Shown: piece after piece, positions 36,679 to 46,603 of the stretch
Position numbering within the stretch: the stretch's first letter is position 1
How the letters are laid out: each line of letters opens with the position of its first letter
Source: G963667145 sp963667145
Lineage (GTDB): Bacteria > Cloacimonadota > Cloacimonadia > G963667145
NCBI GenBank assembly: GCA_963667145.1
Contig: OY762943.1
Coordinates: forward strand, 558,001-622,000
Length of the DNA stretch: 64,000 bases
Reading direction: 5' to 3'
Position numbers and translations under genes: made by a program
The notes under the pieces: model-generated
Database searches by the model: none
What the model was told of the DNA's origin: nothing
The model's input: the letters and a program-made list of their open reading frames with translations, nothing else

Positions 36679-38535
36679 TTATTTGGAAAACTCGCTAAAA
36701 CCTTTGATGGTGTTCAACAAATCTTTGCGTTTTTCGGAAATAATCTTTTTATCATCTTTGACCAAAGCGTAGTCTTTATCCCGCACTTCAAATAGTCCTG
36801 CTTTGTACGTCTCAATGGAAAAAACAAAATAGTAATCGGGATAAATCAAAGCCGCATCGTCCCAACCACTGGACTGCACGAACTTATGCCCGTTTCCATT
36901 CCACAGGCTCATCCCCTGCGAATAATCGGAAGCGGGATTCCGCACTCCCAACTCCTCCAACACAGACGGAACAAAATCCAAATGCGAAGTCATCTTCTCT
37001 ATCTTGCCCGAGGGCTTATTCGGCCAATGAACCACAAAAGGCACCTTGGTTTGATACTTGTCAAAAGCACTGCAATGCCCGAAAAATCCATTCTCATAAA
37101 ACTCCTGCCCGTGATCAGCACTGATGATGACAATCGTATTCTCCAAGTAACCTCCACTTTTCAAAGTCTTCAGAATATCTCCAGCAAGTGCATCATCAAA
37201 AACTATCGTGTTTTTGTACGCATTCCGCATCATATCAACATTCTCTTTTTCGTCATCAATCTTCACGTAATTCACAGATTTCTGAGTAGGTGTGAATTTT
37301 TCGTATTTGTCAGGATAGTTCGAACCATGAGGAGCATCAAAAAACAGAAACGAAAAGAAAGGCTTACTCGTTTTCTCTCGCTTCTTCTTCTTTAGATAAT
37401 CAATAAATCCTTGAGCCAATTTTGGGTCTTTTTCTGTCACATCTTTGCCTGGAATAGTGTCATAAATATACTCTGGAATATTGATAAAGCAAGTCTTGCG
37501 AAACTCAGGATAAGTTAGTCTGGTGCTAGCGGAGATATAAAAATCGTAATCCAGTTTTTGCAACTCGTCTATCAGAACGCAAGAACGTCTTTCGCCCAAA
37601 ATTTTGTGCCAATAGTAGCCACTCACTCCGTAGAACAGCGAAAAAACACCAAATCTAGAAGCGTTGCCTCCGCTGTAATGATTGGCAAAAACTGTAGATT
37701 TCTTCCCAAATTCCCACACATTGGGAGTTACCTCTGGAGTGAACATATCGTAACGCCAACCATCAAAAAAAATAACCAAAATATTCGGTTTGGACTGGAC
37801 ATTTTCATCATAGACTATCGAATTTTTCGGATAATTCAACATCTTATTTTTTGTCGAAATCTTTATTTCGTCTTCCCGATCTATCTCAAATCCAAAAGTC
37901 TTATGCATAAAACTTTTTATCGTGAGAGGCTGATAGAGAGGAAACAACTTCACGAAGCGGATAACGGATGTCTGATTGTATAAATCCGCCACGGCATATA
38001 TTGCCTTATCTGCTACCAAAAAGAGAAGTCCCAACAAGAACAACCGAGAAATTTTAAAGCTTTTTTTATAAGAATTCACTTTGGAAAATTTGACAAAAAT
38101 CTTGAAAAGAATAACTTCCACAATTATAGCCACAACTACAAATGCGACAGCCAAAACAGTGGTCAATGCCCCCAATTCTACACTGTCTCCAAATCCACCA
38201 CTGGTGAAAATGCTAATCACAGCCCCATTGATGTGAAAATTGTAAATCGCATAAACAACAGTATCTATAAACAAAACGAGCTGAAATAGGAAAATTAGCA
38301 CAACATTAATTATCATATTCAACTTTCTGAAAGGCAAAAAAATCACCACAATAGCGTTCAGCAAAAACAAAGGCAAATACAACATAAAAGTGTTGCCTAT
38401 CAAAGAAACCCAAACAAAAACTGTGGAAACAATTCCCGTGACATCAGGCAAATATCTGTATCCAATAGCCACACTAAAAAGCAAGTTAACAAACAAAAAC
38501 TTAAAAATTCCCGATAACATTTTTCTTCTTTTCAT
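36679..38535 (-). CDS. YejM/PbgA-like alkaline-phosphatase-fold membrane protein
   Basis: A 618-residue protein with five N-terminal membrane helices in the first 190 residues and a periplasmic sulfatase-fold domain. ILVIFFDGWRYDMFTPEVTPNV begins the domain; the nucleophile-type region HYSGGNASRFGVFSLFYG resembles the YejM pattern (HxSxGNxTRxG); IISADHGQEFYENGFFGH carries two metal-type ligands (D, H). YejM controls LpxC and LPS level in enterobacteria; other relatives are phosphoethanolamine or phosphoglycerol transferases. The exact role here is not known, but it is an envelope protein. Confidence 0.85.
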   Translation of the reverse strand: MKRRKMLSGIFKFLFVNLLFSVAIGYRYLPDVTGIVSTVFVWVSLIGNTFMLYLPLFLLNAIVVIFLPFRKLNMIINVVLIFLFQLVLFIDTVVYAIYNFHINGAVISIFTSGGFGDSVELGALTTVLAVAFVVVAIIVEVILFKIFVKFSKVNSYKKSFKISRLFLLGLLFLVADKAIYAVADLYNQTSVIRFVKLFPLYQPLTIKSFMHKTFGFEIDREDEIKISTKNKMLNYPKNSIVYDENVQSKPNILVIFFDGWRYDMFTPEVTPNVWEFGKKSTVFANHYSGGNASRFGVFSLFYGVSGYYWHKILGERRSCVLIDELQKLDYDFYISASTRLTYPEFRKTCFINIPEYIYDTIPGKDVTEKDPKLAQGFIDYLKKKKREKTSKPFFSFLFFDAPHGSNYPDKYEKFTPTQKSVNYVKIDDEKENVDMMRNAYKNTIVFDDALAGDILKTLKSGGYLENTIVIISADHGQEFYENGFFGHCSAFDKYQTKVPFVVHWPNKPSGKIEKMTSHLDFVPSVLEELGVRNPASDYSQGMSLWNGNGHKFVQSSGWDDAALIYPDYYFVFSIETYKAGLFEVRDKDYALVKDDKKIISEKRKDLLNTIKGFSEFSK

Positions 38536-38541
38536 TGTTCT

Positions 38542-39888
38542 CTATTCTCCATCCGTCCGATATGTGATGATAAACTCTATCTCCGTTTGTGGCAACGAGT
38601 TACCTTCATCATCAGACGCATTTACAATCAGCAAATAGCTGGTAAAATTGGTGAGTTTACTTTTGGGCAAGTAGCTAAATTCAAATCCGTTACCTCCATC
38701 GGAAGTCAAAGCAATTCTCTTTCCAGTCTCTTTTTCCAGCAGGCTCACATCTATATTTTCATCAAATAGCAACCTGTCAAATTTGAGCAAAAATCTCGGC
38801 AACAAAGTCAGCACACCTGAATTGGCAACTGGATCGGAGCTAACCAATTTTATTTCCGTGGCTAAAGTGTCTGCTTTGCCTTGGAAAAATACTGTGTCCA
38901 CTTTCGTGATATTTCCTTTCCAGTCAACCAAATCGTACGCAACCAACATGTATCGCATATTATTCATCGGAGAAGTGAGCAAATGCAATTTCCCATCTAC
39001 CAAAAGCGATTTCCGCACATCAATCTTTTCGGAATTGCGAACCGTGTAAACCGTATCTCCATCGACATTCACTTCCGCCAAAGTATCCGTAATGGAAGAA
39101 ATGCTATATTTCTTGAGCTTAACCAAATCCTCGTCAAAATCCACAGTCATTCGACGGTCTGAAAGAGGCAAAACATTTTTAATCAGCGGAGAAATGGAGT
39201 CGACATAACCCAAAACAATTGGCTCGACCAAGTACTTATTGCTCACAGTCAAACGCTTTTCCCAAAACGGCTCACTCGCCTCATCCAAGCTACCATTTTT
39301 GTTTTTATCAATAAACGCTTTGACGAGGTATTGCCCTTGGCTCAAATACTTCAATTGGTATCCCAAAGAAGATTTTTGCTCGAAAATGAAAACAGTATCT
39401 TGGTCATAAACCTGCAAAAGCACCGTGTCCTGCTTGTCTTTCTCTTTCTCGAAAACAAACTCGCCAGAAATCTCGTTAGTGGAAAGATAATCGTTGCAAA
39501 AAACCAAAATTTTGCTTTCCTCCATCGCAATATCATGATAACATTTAAGACCCTTCTCCAGCATCAGATAATAGTTCTTGCCCAAATAAAGATCGGATTT
39601 TATGGAAATATTCAGCGTCTTGTCCGTGACGTAAGTGCTGAAGCCCACACGAGGATAAAACCTTATGTAGTTATCAACCTTGTTTTCATCAATGGGCTTA
39701 TTGAAAATAATTTTGATGTTCCTCCCCTTGATGGAGCGAAACTCCGAAGGGTCACTACTAACAACACGGGGAATCAAATCGTCTATGGGTCCACCGGTAA
39801 TCTCTCCCCTGCTACCGCACGAAACCAAAAACAAAATGGCTGACAGCCCAAAAAAAACTTGACGTAAATTTCTATTAAAAAATACCAT
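38542..39888 (-). CDS. Ig-like (SbsA type) domain lipoprotein
   Basis: A 448-residue lipoprotein: signal peptide with the lipobox FLVSC and Cys24, then GSRGEITGGPIDDLIPRVV and an SbsA-type Ig-like domain (VVSSDPSEFRSIKGRNIKIIFNKPID, an N-terminal block common in FCB-group lipoproteins), followed by further beta-sandwich domains. A calcium-type DKNKNGSLDEA loop is near 195-205. It is likely anchored in the outer membrane. Function unknown; it begins the minus-strand operon that runs to bamA. Confidence 0.85.
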   Translation of the reverse strand: MVFFNRNLRQVFFGLSAILFLVSCGSRGEITGGPIDDLIPRVVSSDPSEFRSIKGRNIKIIFNKPIDENKVDNYIRFYPRVGFSTYVTDKTLNISIKSDLYLGKNYYLMLEKGLKCYHDIAMEESKILVFCNDYLSTNEISGEFVFEKEKDKQDTVLLQVYDQDTVFIFEQKSSLGYQLKYLSQGQYLVKAFIDKNKNGSLDEASEPFWEKRLTVSNKYLVEPIVLGYVDSISPLIKNVLPLSDRRMTVDFDEDLVKLKKYSISSITDTLAEVNVDGDTVYTVRNSEKIDVRKSLLVDGKLHLLTSPMNNMRYMLVAYDLVDWKGNITKVDTVFFQGKADTLATEIKLVSSDPVANSGVLTLLPRFLLKFDRLLFDENIDVSLLEKETGKRIALTSDGGNGFEFSYLPKSKLTNFTSYLLIVNASDDEGNSLPQTEIEFIITYRTDGE

Positions 39889-40007
39889 ATGTTAAACCAA
39901 ACTTTAGATAAAGAACTGTTTGTCAAACAAGAAAGAGAAATTTACAAAATGAAAAATACCTTTGATACATTGGGACATCACCCCATTCACAAAAACCTAT
40001 AGACCTT

Positions 40008-41183
40008 ATGGAAATTCTTTCACCAGCTGGAAATTTGGAAAAATTGAAATACGCTTTGCAATACGGAGCAGACGCCGTCTATTGTGCAGGAAAGCGGTTT
40101 GGGCTCAGGGCAAAAGCTGGAAACTTATATAACCAAGAGCTTCTGATTGCCCGTGAAATAAGCACAAAACTGGGCAAAAAGCTATACATCACCCTAAATA
40201 TTTTAGCTCATAATAGCGACCTGCAAGAGTTGCCTGAATATCTCGACTTCTTGAAAAAACTGAAGCCCGATGGACTTATCGTCTCCGACCTTGGAATTTT
40301 CTCACTTTGCCGTGAAATAGCTCCAGAGCTACCTCTGCATATTTCCACCCAAGCGAACATCACCAACTACCAAAGTGCAAAATTCTGGCACAATCAGGGT
40401 GCACAAAGAGTTGTTTTGGCACGCGAGCTGAATTTGGACGAAATAAAAAAAATCAAGCAAGAAGTTCCCGAGCTGGAATTGGAAGTTTTTGTGCATGGAG
40501 CCATGTGCATAGCTTACTCGGGCAGATGTCTGCTCTCAGCTTTCATCAACGAAAGAAGTGCCAACCAAGGAATCTGCACACAAGTATGCCGTTGGGGATT
40601 TGCCATCAGCGAAAAGAAGCACGAAGGTCAATGGTTTGAACTCCAAGAAGACAACTACGGCTCTTACGTTTTGAACTCCAAAGACTTATGCCTTTTGGAT
40701 TATTTGCAAGAATTGGAGAATATCGGTGTTGATAGTGTGAAAATTGAGGGAAGAATGAAAAGCCTGTACTACGTCGCCAACACAGCAAGAGCGTATCGCC
40801 ATGCACTGGACAACAAAAGTAGCTCAACCTTTCTGCACGAAGAGTTGGACAAAATTAGCCACCGAGAATACAGCACGGGCTTCGTCGCATCTCAGGGAGA
40901 GCAAAACTACCAGTCGTCCGCATACATCCGCAATTATCAATTCATCGGCACAATCTTGGAACAAGACGAAAATTTTGCGAAGATAGAGATAAGAGCAAAA
41001 TTTGAAATCGGAGAGATTATCGAATTCATCTTCCCAAATTTTGAGGACGACTTTCAATACGAGGTGAAAGAAATTTTTGATGAATATATGCGACCAATTC
41101 CCAAAACTGACCCGAATAGCACAATTTTTCTCCGAATTAACAAAAAAATCCCTCCACACGGGATAATAAGGAAAAAATTATGA
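40008..41183 (+). CDS. Peptidase U32 family protein
   Basis: A 391-residue protein starting MEILSPAGNLEKLKYALQYGADAVYCAG, with the U32 signature EVFVHGAMCIAYSGRCLLS (Cys167 and Cys174) and further cysteines Cys190 and Cys194 that fit an Fe-S-type site. U32 proteins include YegQ, the 23S rRNA hydroxylase RlhA and the ubiquinone hydroxylases UbiU/V; proteolysis is poorly proven. An RlhA/YegQ-like RNA modification role is the likelier reading. It begins a plus-strand operon; its stop overlaps the cdd start (ATGA). Confidence 0.9.
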   Translation: MEILSPAGNLEKLKYALQYGADAVYCAGKRFGLRAKAGNLYNQELLIAREISTKLGKKLYITLNILAHNSDLQELPEYLDFLKKLKPDGLIVSDLGIFSLCREIAPELPLHISTQANITNYQSAKFWHNQGAQRVVLARELNLDEIKKIKQEVPELELEVFVHGAMCIAYSGRCLLSAFINERSANQGICTQVCRWGFAISEKKHEGQWFELQEDNYGSYVLNSKDLCLLDYLQELENIGVDSVKIEGRMKSLYYVANTARAYRHALDNKSSSTFLHEELDKISHREYSTGFVASQGEQNYQSSAYIRNYQFIGTILEQDENFAKIEIRAKFEIGEIIEFIFPNFEDDFQYEVKEIFDEYMRPIPKTDPNSTIFLRINKKIPPHGIIRKKL

Positions 41184-41581
41184 ATTTGAATGAATTATTT
41201 GCAGAGGCAAAAAAAATTAGCAGGAACGCTTACGCCAAATACTCTGGCTTCCCCTTGGGAGCAGCGTTACTGGGGAAATCGGGCAAAATTTACACTGGCG
41301 TGAACGTGGAGAATGCCTCGTTCGGGTTGACAAATTGTGCCGAACGTTCAGCCGTTTTTTCTGCTGTCAGCCAAGGCGAAAAAGAGTTCACCGCTCTTGC
41401 CATTTATGTTGATAGCAACTTGTCATTCCCCCCATGCGGAGCGTGTCGCCAAGTACTCAGCGAATTTTGCTCTCCAGAAATGCCCATTTTGTACGGCAAC
41501 AACCACGAAATAATCACCACAACTTTGGGAGAACTCCTACCTCAAAGTTTTGGCTTGGAAACTGAAAAAACTATTGACTAA
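41180..41581 (+). CDS. cdd: Cytidine deaminase
   Basis: A 133-residue homotetramer-type cytidine deaminase. Zinc ligands are Cys53 in TNCAERSA (with catalytic Glu55) and Cys86 and Cys89 in PPCGACRQVLSEF. It deaminates cytidine and deoxycytidine for pyrimidine salvage. deoB lies downstream in the same operon, and both serve nucleoside breakdown. Confidence 0.96.
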   Translation: MNLNELFAEAKKISRNAYAKYSGFPLGAALLGKSGKIYTGVNVENASFGLTNCAERSAVFSAVSQGEKEFTALAIYVDSNLSFPPCGACRQVLSEFCSPEMPILYGNNHEIITTTLGELLPQSFGLETEKTID

Positions 41582-41607
41582 AAGGTAAACCAAGAAAAAA
41601 TAAGACG

Positions 41608-42216
41608 ATGTTAAAGATTAAGAAATTTGAACTTAAAAAGCAAAAAGAAACCATTTTGAGCATTCCTGAAATTCTCCTTGAGGACAAATACAAAAACCTT
41701 GTTTTGGGTCCCAACGACAAAGGGAAGAGTGCTTTGCTGAACTGCATTCATTCGGGCGAATGCGTGGAACCTTTTAAAAACAAAGAAAAGAGAGTTCCTT
41801 CGGTCTTGATTGACTACCACGATGGATTATTCAACGAACTCTCCATGTGGAAAAATCTTTGTTTTGGCATTCCAAAATTGACCGAAACCAAGAAAAATCT
41901 AATCAAAACTTTGGCGGAAAAAGTGGAACTGGACAAATATATGTCCAAAAAAGTTGCTTTCCTTAGCTTTTCCAATAAGAAGTTAGTTGAATTGATAAGA
42001 GCCACTGCGATAATGCCTCTCTTGATTTTGATTGACGATTTGGACAAATATTTTGATGACATTAACCTGATAAAAGCTATCAGCATCTTGACATTTGCCT
42101 CCAACAACGGTTCGATTATCTTGGCGAGTTCGGGACGCAAAATCTTCGGATTTGACAAAAGTTTCATCATAAAGAATGGTAATCTGTGTCCAGAAGGAGA
42201 AAAAAGTGAAGCATAA
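41608..42216 (+). CDS. Degenerate FtsE-like ABC ATPase
   Basis: A 202-residue protein with an ABC-ATPase fold. It keeps Walker A, GPNDKGKS (34-41), and the beta-strand pattern of FtsE (VLIDYHDGLFNELSMWKNLCFG corresponds to the FtsE VFQD block), but lacks the Q-loop Gln (Tyr70 instead), the LSGGQ signature (LSFSNKK at 119-125), the catalytic Glu after Walker B (IDDLDK, Asp144 instead) and the switch His (SSG at 174-176). So ATP hydrolysis is probably lost or weak. The gene overlaps the following FtsX-like gene. Identity as FtsE is an inference from length, order and the next gene. Confidence 0.7.
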   Translation: MLKIKKFELKKQKETILSIPEILLEDKYKNLVLGPNDKGKSALLNCIHSGECVEPFKNKEKRVPSVLIDYHDGLFNELSMWKNLCFGIPKLTETKKNLIKTLAEKVELDKYMSKKVAFLSFSNKKLVELIRATAIMPLLILIDDLDKYFDDINLIKAISILTFASNNGSIILASSGRKIFGFDKSFIIKNGNLCPEGEKSEA

Positions 42217-43111
42217 CAATTTTACACACTCTGGAATAGTGCTGTTTTACTTGCTCTTTTGGACGGGCTTCAACTTCCTCTTTTGCACGATGATGGAGCA
42301 AAATTTCAATCAAGTGTCCCAAATGAAGATAAAAATTTTGTCGTCCAATCTTAGTACTTTGAAATCGCTGAAATCGGATTTGCTCACTATAGAAAGAAGC
42401 AATGACAAAAGAATTCCTTCCTATTTGCAGAGATTCGCTTACCGTTCCAAAGAGTTAACTTGGCTCGCAAATCAAAAAGCTGTTCCTCTGTTTGGGCAAC
42501 TGAGCATCTCGTCCAATCGCAACCTCACCGAACAACTCTTGAGCAAATACAACCTCAAAGAGAACTATCCGCTGGAAGAAAGCCTCGGCAAAATTCCAAA
42601 TATCCTAACTATCCAAAATAACGGGCAATTGCTCACAACCAAAACTTTCACCAAGCAACTGCAACTATTCCAAAAATATCAAGCTAACACCTTGCTCAAT
42701 GGACCTGTGCATGAGATTAGCGAAAAATTAAAAGAGAAAAACTTGATGAACAGAATTTATTGGATTGCCAATATTTTCCTGATTTTTTTCTTGATTATTC
42801 TTTTGCACTCGATGCGGAAATCTACCATTTGGTTCAATCATCACAGATGGACTGTTTACAAAAAGCTCGGGACAAAAGTCTCCAGCCGAAATAAGAATAT
42901 GCTTGCCAGTTCACTTCTTTATCTAACTTTACCAATCGTTTTCAATATTGCTCTGCTTTTTTTTACTAGCAAATACAACATATTTTTCAAGTTCAAAATC
43001 AGCTATTCTTCGATTGTGAGACTCTTTGTTTTTATGCCTTTGCTGGAAGAAGGGAGTGTGCTGTTTTCCTGCATCTTAACCCAAATTCGCTTCAAAGGTC
43101 TCACTAAATGA
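42206..43111 (+). CDS. FtsX-like membrane protein
   Basis: A protein of about 301 residues with a short cytoplasmic start, one helix (about 10-30), a long periplasmic domain (about 35-185), then three helices near 195-215, 240-265 and 275-295. This is the FtsX layout (permease of the FtsEX complex that activates cell-wall amidases during division). The GTG at 42206 follows AAGGAG and overlaps the end of the FtsE-like gene; a start at 42176 would have no site. The sequence itself is divergent. Confidence 0.65.
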   Translation: MKHNNFTHSGIVLFYLLFWTGFNFLFCTMMEQNFNQVSQMKIKILSSNLSTLKSLKSDLLTIERSNDKRIPSYLQRFAYRSKELTWLANQKAVPLFGQLSISSNRNLTEQLLSKYNLKENYPLEESLGKIPNILTIQNNGQLLTTKTFTKQLQLFQKYQANTLLNGPVHEISEKLKEKNLMNRIYWIANIFLIFFLIILLHSMRKSTIWFNHHRWTVYKKLGTKVSSRNKNMLASSLLYLTLPIVFNIALLFFTSKYNIFFKFKISYSSIVRLFVFMPLLEEGSVLFSCILTQIRFKGLTK

Positions 43112-43671
43112 AAAAACTTCTGCCTAATTTTTTAACAATTTCTCGGATATTTTTGATACCTGTTTTTTGGTGGTGCCTCGTGGGGATGAAAGAGCCGTGG
43201 AACGTCCTCTACTCCATGATTATCTTCATCATCGCCTCCATCACGGACTACTACGACGGCAAATTTGCCCGTAAATACAACGTTACAAATTTCGGCAAAA
43301 TAATGGATCCGATTGCCGACAAAGGCTTAATCGGTGTGGCTTTTTATCTGCTCACAATTCCGCCGTTTTCTCTTGTGAGTCTATGGCCTTTGTTTGTGGT
43401 GTTATTCAGAGAATTTTTAGTCACTGCTCTGCGTAGCTATTACATTAAAAAAAACATTTTCATCCCCGCTAATTTTTGGGGAAAATTGAAAACTGGAACT
43501 CAAATCGGCGTTGTCATTGCCGCTTTCGTTTTCCAATTTGTAGAAATGATTTTTAATCTACCACCCTCCGTTTCCAATATTTTGGACATCATTATAATTG
43601 TCGCTATTTGGATAACCGTGCTGATAACCATCGCTTCTGGCGTTACATATTTTTTCGGTGAAAAAAAATGA
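43108..43671 (+). CDS. pgsA: CDP-diacylglycerol-glycerol-3-phosphate 3-phosphatidyltransferase
   Basis: A 187-residue membrane enzyme with the CDP-alcohol phosphatidyltransferase motif DG-x2-AR-x8-G-x3-D-x3-D seen as DYYDGKFARKY...GKIMDPIAD (about residues 47-72) and three to four further helices. It makes phosphatidylglycerol phosphate at the inner membrane. Start overlaps the FtsX-like stop by four bases. Confidence 0.95.
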   Translation: MKKLLPNFLTISRIFLIPVFWWCLVGMKEPWNVLYSMIIFIIASITDYYDGKFARKYNVTNFGKIMDPIADKGLIGVAFYLLTIPPFSLVSLWPLFVVLFREFLVTALRSYYIKKNIFIPANFWGKLKTGTQIGVVIAAFVFQFVEMIFNLPPSVSNILDIIIIVAIWITVLITIASGVTYFFGEKK

Positions 43672-44846
43672 AACGCGTTATTTTGATTGTGCTAGACGGT
43701 GTGGGAGTTGGTTATCTGCCTGATGCTAAAAAGTTTGGAGACGAAGGTGCATCCACTGTTCCGAATATCGCTACCAAATTAGATGGGCTTAATTTGCCAA
43801 ATCTGCAAAGTTTAGGATTGGGAAACATCACTCCTATTTTGGGAGTTGAGACTTGCGACAACCCCTTGGCTGCCACTGGCAAACTATCGGAAATTTCCAA
43901 CTCAAAAGATTCCATTTCTGGACATTGGGAGATTGCGGGAATTATCCCGAAGTTGAATTTCGACTATTTCCCTGACGGTTTCCCCGATGCAATTATCGAT
44001 AAATTTGTTGAACTAACAGGTGTTCCGGGAGTTTTGCTAAACAAACCTTACTCTGGCACAGACGCAATTGCCGACTACGGAGAAGAACACATAAGGAGCA
44101 AAAAACCAATTGTTTACACCTCTGCAGACAGTGTATTCCAAATAGCTTGCCACGAGGATGTCTATCCGATAGACGAACTTTACAAAATGTGCGAAATTGC
44201 ACGGCACGAAGTTTTCGATGCCGAGACTTGCATTGGCAGGGTGATAGCTCGACCATTCCTTGGGAAAAATTCACAAGATTTCTACCGAACGGGGAACAGA
44301 AAAGATTATGCCATCTCTCCCACCGACAAAACCGTTCTTGACTTCCTGAAAAAAAGCGGTAGAGAAGTGTTGGGGATTGGCAAAATCGAAGACCTTTTCA
44401 ATCGCCAAGGCTTGACCAAAATCGACCACACCAAGACCAATCAAGAGGGAATTGCCTCCACGATAAAAAACATCAAAGAGTTTAATCATGAAGGTCTTAT
44501 TTTCACCAATTTGGTAGATTTCGATAGCAAATGGGGACATAGAAATCTGCCCCATGATTTTGCCGACGGACTAAAATATTTTGACAATAAACTTCCTAAC
44601 ATACTGAGTTCATTGCGAGAAGACGACATACTAATCATCACTGCCGACCACGGATGCGACCCGACTTTCCCAGGGACTGACCACACGAGAGAATATGTTC
44701 CACTGTTGGTGGTTGGAGCAAGAATACAACCGCAAGATCTCGGTATCAGAGGCAGTTTTGCGGATATTGGCTCAACAATAGCGGAATATTTTGACCTCAA
44801 TGCCAATTTAGTTGGCAAATCCTTTTTGAGCGAGGTGTATAGATGA
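43668..44846 (+). CDS. deoB: Phosphopentomutase
   Basis: A 392-residue member of the alkaline phosphatase superfamily starting MKRVILIVLDGVGVGYLPDA, with the phospho-acceptor threonine region DEGASTVPNI, DSISGHWEIAG and the metal-binding end NLVDFDSKWGHR and TADHGCDPT. It converts ribose-1-phosphate or deoxyribose-1-phosphate to the 5-phosphate. It overlaps pgsA and the following permease gene by four bases each. Confidence 0.97.
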   Translation: MKRVILIVLDGVGVGYLPDAKKFGDEGASTVPNIATKLDGLNLPNLQSLGLGNITPILGVETCDNPLAATGKLSEISNSKDSISGHWEIAGIIPKLNFDYFPDGFPDAIIDKFVELTGVPGVLLNKPYSGTDAIADYGEEHIRSKKPIVYTSADSVFQIACHEDVYPIDELYKMCEIARHEVFDAETCIGRVIARPFLGKNSQDFYRTGNRKDYAISPTDKTVLDFLKKSGREVLGIGKIEDLFNRQGLTKIDHTKTNQEGIASTIKNIKEFNHEGLIFTNLVDFDSKWGHRNLPHDFADGLKYFDNKLPNILSSLREDDILIITADHGCDPTFPGTDHTREYVPLLVVGARIQPQDLGIRGSFADIGSTIAEYFDLNANLVGKSFLSEVYR

Positions 44847-45925
44847 CAAATCCAACTGTAAACCACGATACGACTTACAAAATTATAAGTTTTTCTTTGT
44901 TATTGATTTCTATCTCCATAATTATCATAGCGATGAGAAACTTGCAATCCCTGTTTATCCCTCTGATGTTTGCTATTTTTTTCACCTTCCTTTTCGACCC
45001 ATTTCACAGATTTCTAACGAGGAAAAAAGTGCCAAACTCTCTGGCTGTTGTCATAGTTTTGATTATCGTGTTTAGCGTGATGTATCTGATTGGCTACCTA
45101 ATGTTTATCGGTTCGCAATCCTTTGTGAAAGAGTTTCCGAAATACGAAGAAATTCTGTCGCAAAGATTCAGCTCAACCATCGAAGCACTAAAAGTATATT
45201 TGCCCGATTTAAAATTGGACTTGAAAGACTATCTACTCAAGGTCGATTGGGCAGGTATGTGGGATAGATTGTCCGTTTCCAAAATCCTGAAAACAACAAT
45301 GGGAACATTCGTAGATTTTTTGGTAAAACTCTTGCTTTCACTAGTTTTTATGCTCTTTTTGATGGCGAGTAAAGACAAGCTAATTAAATCTTTGGAAATT
45401 TCCCAAAAAGAAAAATATGGAAACTCCCACTTGAACCGTTCTATCCGCCAAATCGAAAACTCCATTGGCAAATATTTTGCGGTGAAATCGCTAATTTCGT
45501 TCGGCACAGCCTTAGTGGGAATGTTTTTTATGAGCATTTTCGGAATAGATTTTGTTTTATTCAGCGGATTGCTTCTGTTCTTCTTCAACTTCATTCCAAA
45601 CTTCGGCTCAATCACCGCATCAGCTTTCCCAGTGTTAGTCGCCTTTTTGGAATACGGTTTCAGTTGGCAGCCGTTCTCCATAGCTATAGCTCTCACCGCC
45701 ACACAATTCATTTTTGGCAATTTGATAGAGCCGAAATACATCGGCAATACACTAAATATTTCGCCTCTATTTATCCTACTGTCATTGATTTTTTGGGGAT
45801 GGGTTTGGGGTGCAGTAGGTATGGTGTTGGCCATTCCGCTAACCTCGTGCATAAATATGATTATCAAGGAAATTCCCTCTATGCGGACAGTTTCTATACT
45901 TCTCAGCGGGGAAATTGATGGCTAG
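44843..45925 (+). CDS. AI-2E family (PerM/TqsA-type) membrane protein
   Basis: A 360-residue membrane protein with six to eight helices, an early hydrophilic domain (about 85-130) and the C-terminal family block FFFNFIPNFGSITASAFPVLVAFLEYG and LIEPKYIGNTLNISPLFILLSLIFWGWVWG (GPKW-type end). Members are named after AI-2 export (TqsA) but many transport ions or are of unknown role. No substrate can be assigned. Confidence 0.9.
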   Translation: MTNPTVNHDTTYKIISFSLLLISISIIIIAMRNLQSLFIPLMFAIFFTFLFDPFHRFLTRKKVPNSLAVVIVLIIVFSVMYLIGYLMFIGSQSFVKEFPKYEEILSQRFSSTIEALKVYLPDLKLDLKDYLLKVDWAGMWDRLSVSKILKTTMGTFVDFLVKLLLSLVFMLFLMASKDKLIKSLEISQKEKYGNSHLNRSIRQIENSIGKYFAVKSLISFGTALVGMFFMSIFGIDFVLFSGLLLFFFNFIPNFGSITASAFPVLVAFLEYGFSWQPFSIAIALTATQFIFGNLIEPKYIGNTLNISPLFILLSLIFWGWVWGAVGMVLAIPLTSCINMIIKEIPSMRTVSILLSGEIDG

Positions 45926-46586
45926 AGGTTGGACAAATTTATTAAAACGCTCGGACATTATTGCAAAAATAAAAAAATTTGTTTATGAATTGCCGAAAAA
46001 TTACAAAGAGTCTAAAGAAAAAATTAGCATAGACTTGAGCGATTTTTTCGAGAATCCTGCTTTGCCTCTTGAGTTGGAAATCGGCTGTGGCAAAGGCGAA
46101 TTTATTGCACATAAATCGAAATCAGAAAAAAGCACAAATTTTGTTGGAATAGAAGTGAAGCCCAAAAGAATTGTTTCGATTGTAAAAAAGCTTGATATTG
46201 AAACAAACAAAAATGTGAAGATACTAAATTTCTTTTTGGACAAAGAATCTATAAAACTGCTAACCAATAACGCTTTTGAAAAAATATACATAAACTATCC
46301 CGACCCTTGGCCAAAAAAGCGACATCACAAAAATAGACTGATAAACACAGAATTTGTGGATTTGCTTTTGTGCTTACTAAAAAAAGACGGTGTATTGCAA
46401 ATCATCACGGACGACAAAGATTACGCAGAGCAAATAAAAACCGTGCTTGAAGAAAAAGAAAGTCTTTGTGAAGTTGATGCTCTGGCAAAGCAAAAACTTT
46501 TAGCTGATAGAAAAACAACTTATTTCGAAGAAGTAAAAATGCAAGAAGGTTTCGCACCCAACATTTTTCTTTTTCAAAAAATATAA
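45918..46586 (+). CDS. trmB: tRNA (guanine-N7-)-methyltransferase
   Basis: A 222-residue class I methyltransferase with the SAM-binding motif LEIGCGKGEFI and the TrmB signature INYPDPWPKKRHHKNRL. It methylates G46 of tRNAs. The ATG at 45918 overlaps the AI-2E family gene end; GGGG lies upstream. An in-frame TTG at 45915 directly before is not needed. Confidence 0.95.
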   Translation: MARGWTNLLKRSDIIAKIKKFVYELPKNYKESKEKISIDLSDFFENPALPLELEIGCGKGEFIAHKSKSEKSTNFVGIEVKPKRIVSIVKKLDIETNKNVKILNFFLDKESIKLLTNNAFEKIYINYPDPWPKKRHHKNRLINTEFVDLLLCLLKKDGVLQIITDDKDYAEQIKTVLEEKESLCEVDALAKQKLLADRKTTYFEEVKMQEGFAPNIFLFQKI

Positions 46587-46603
46587 ATCATTAAGGAGAG
46601 AAC

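Noticed and set aside
39889..40007. Promoter for the divergent lipoprotein and U32 genes
   Set aside because: A TTGACA is present on the minus strand at about 39931, but no convincing -10 at the right distance was found, so it is not listed as a feature.
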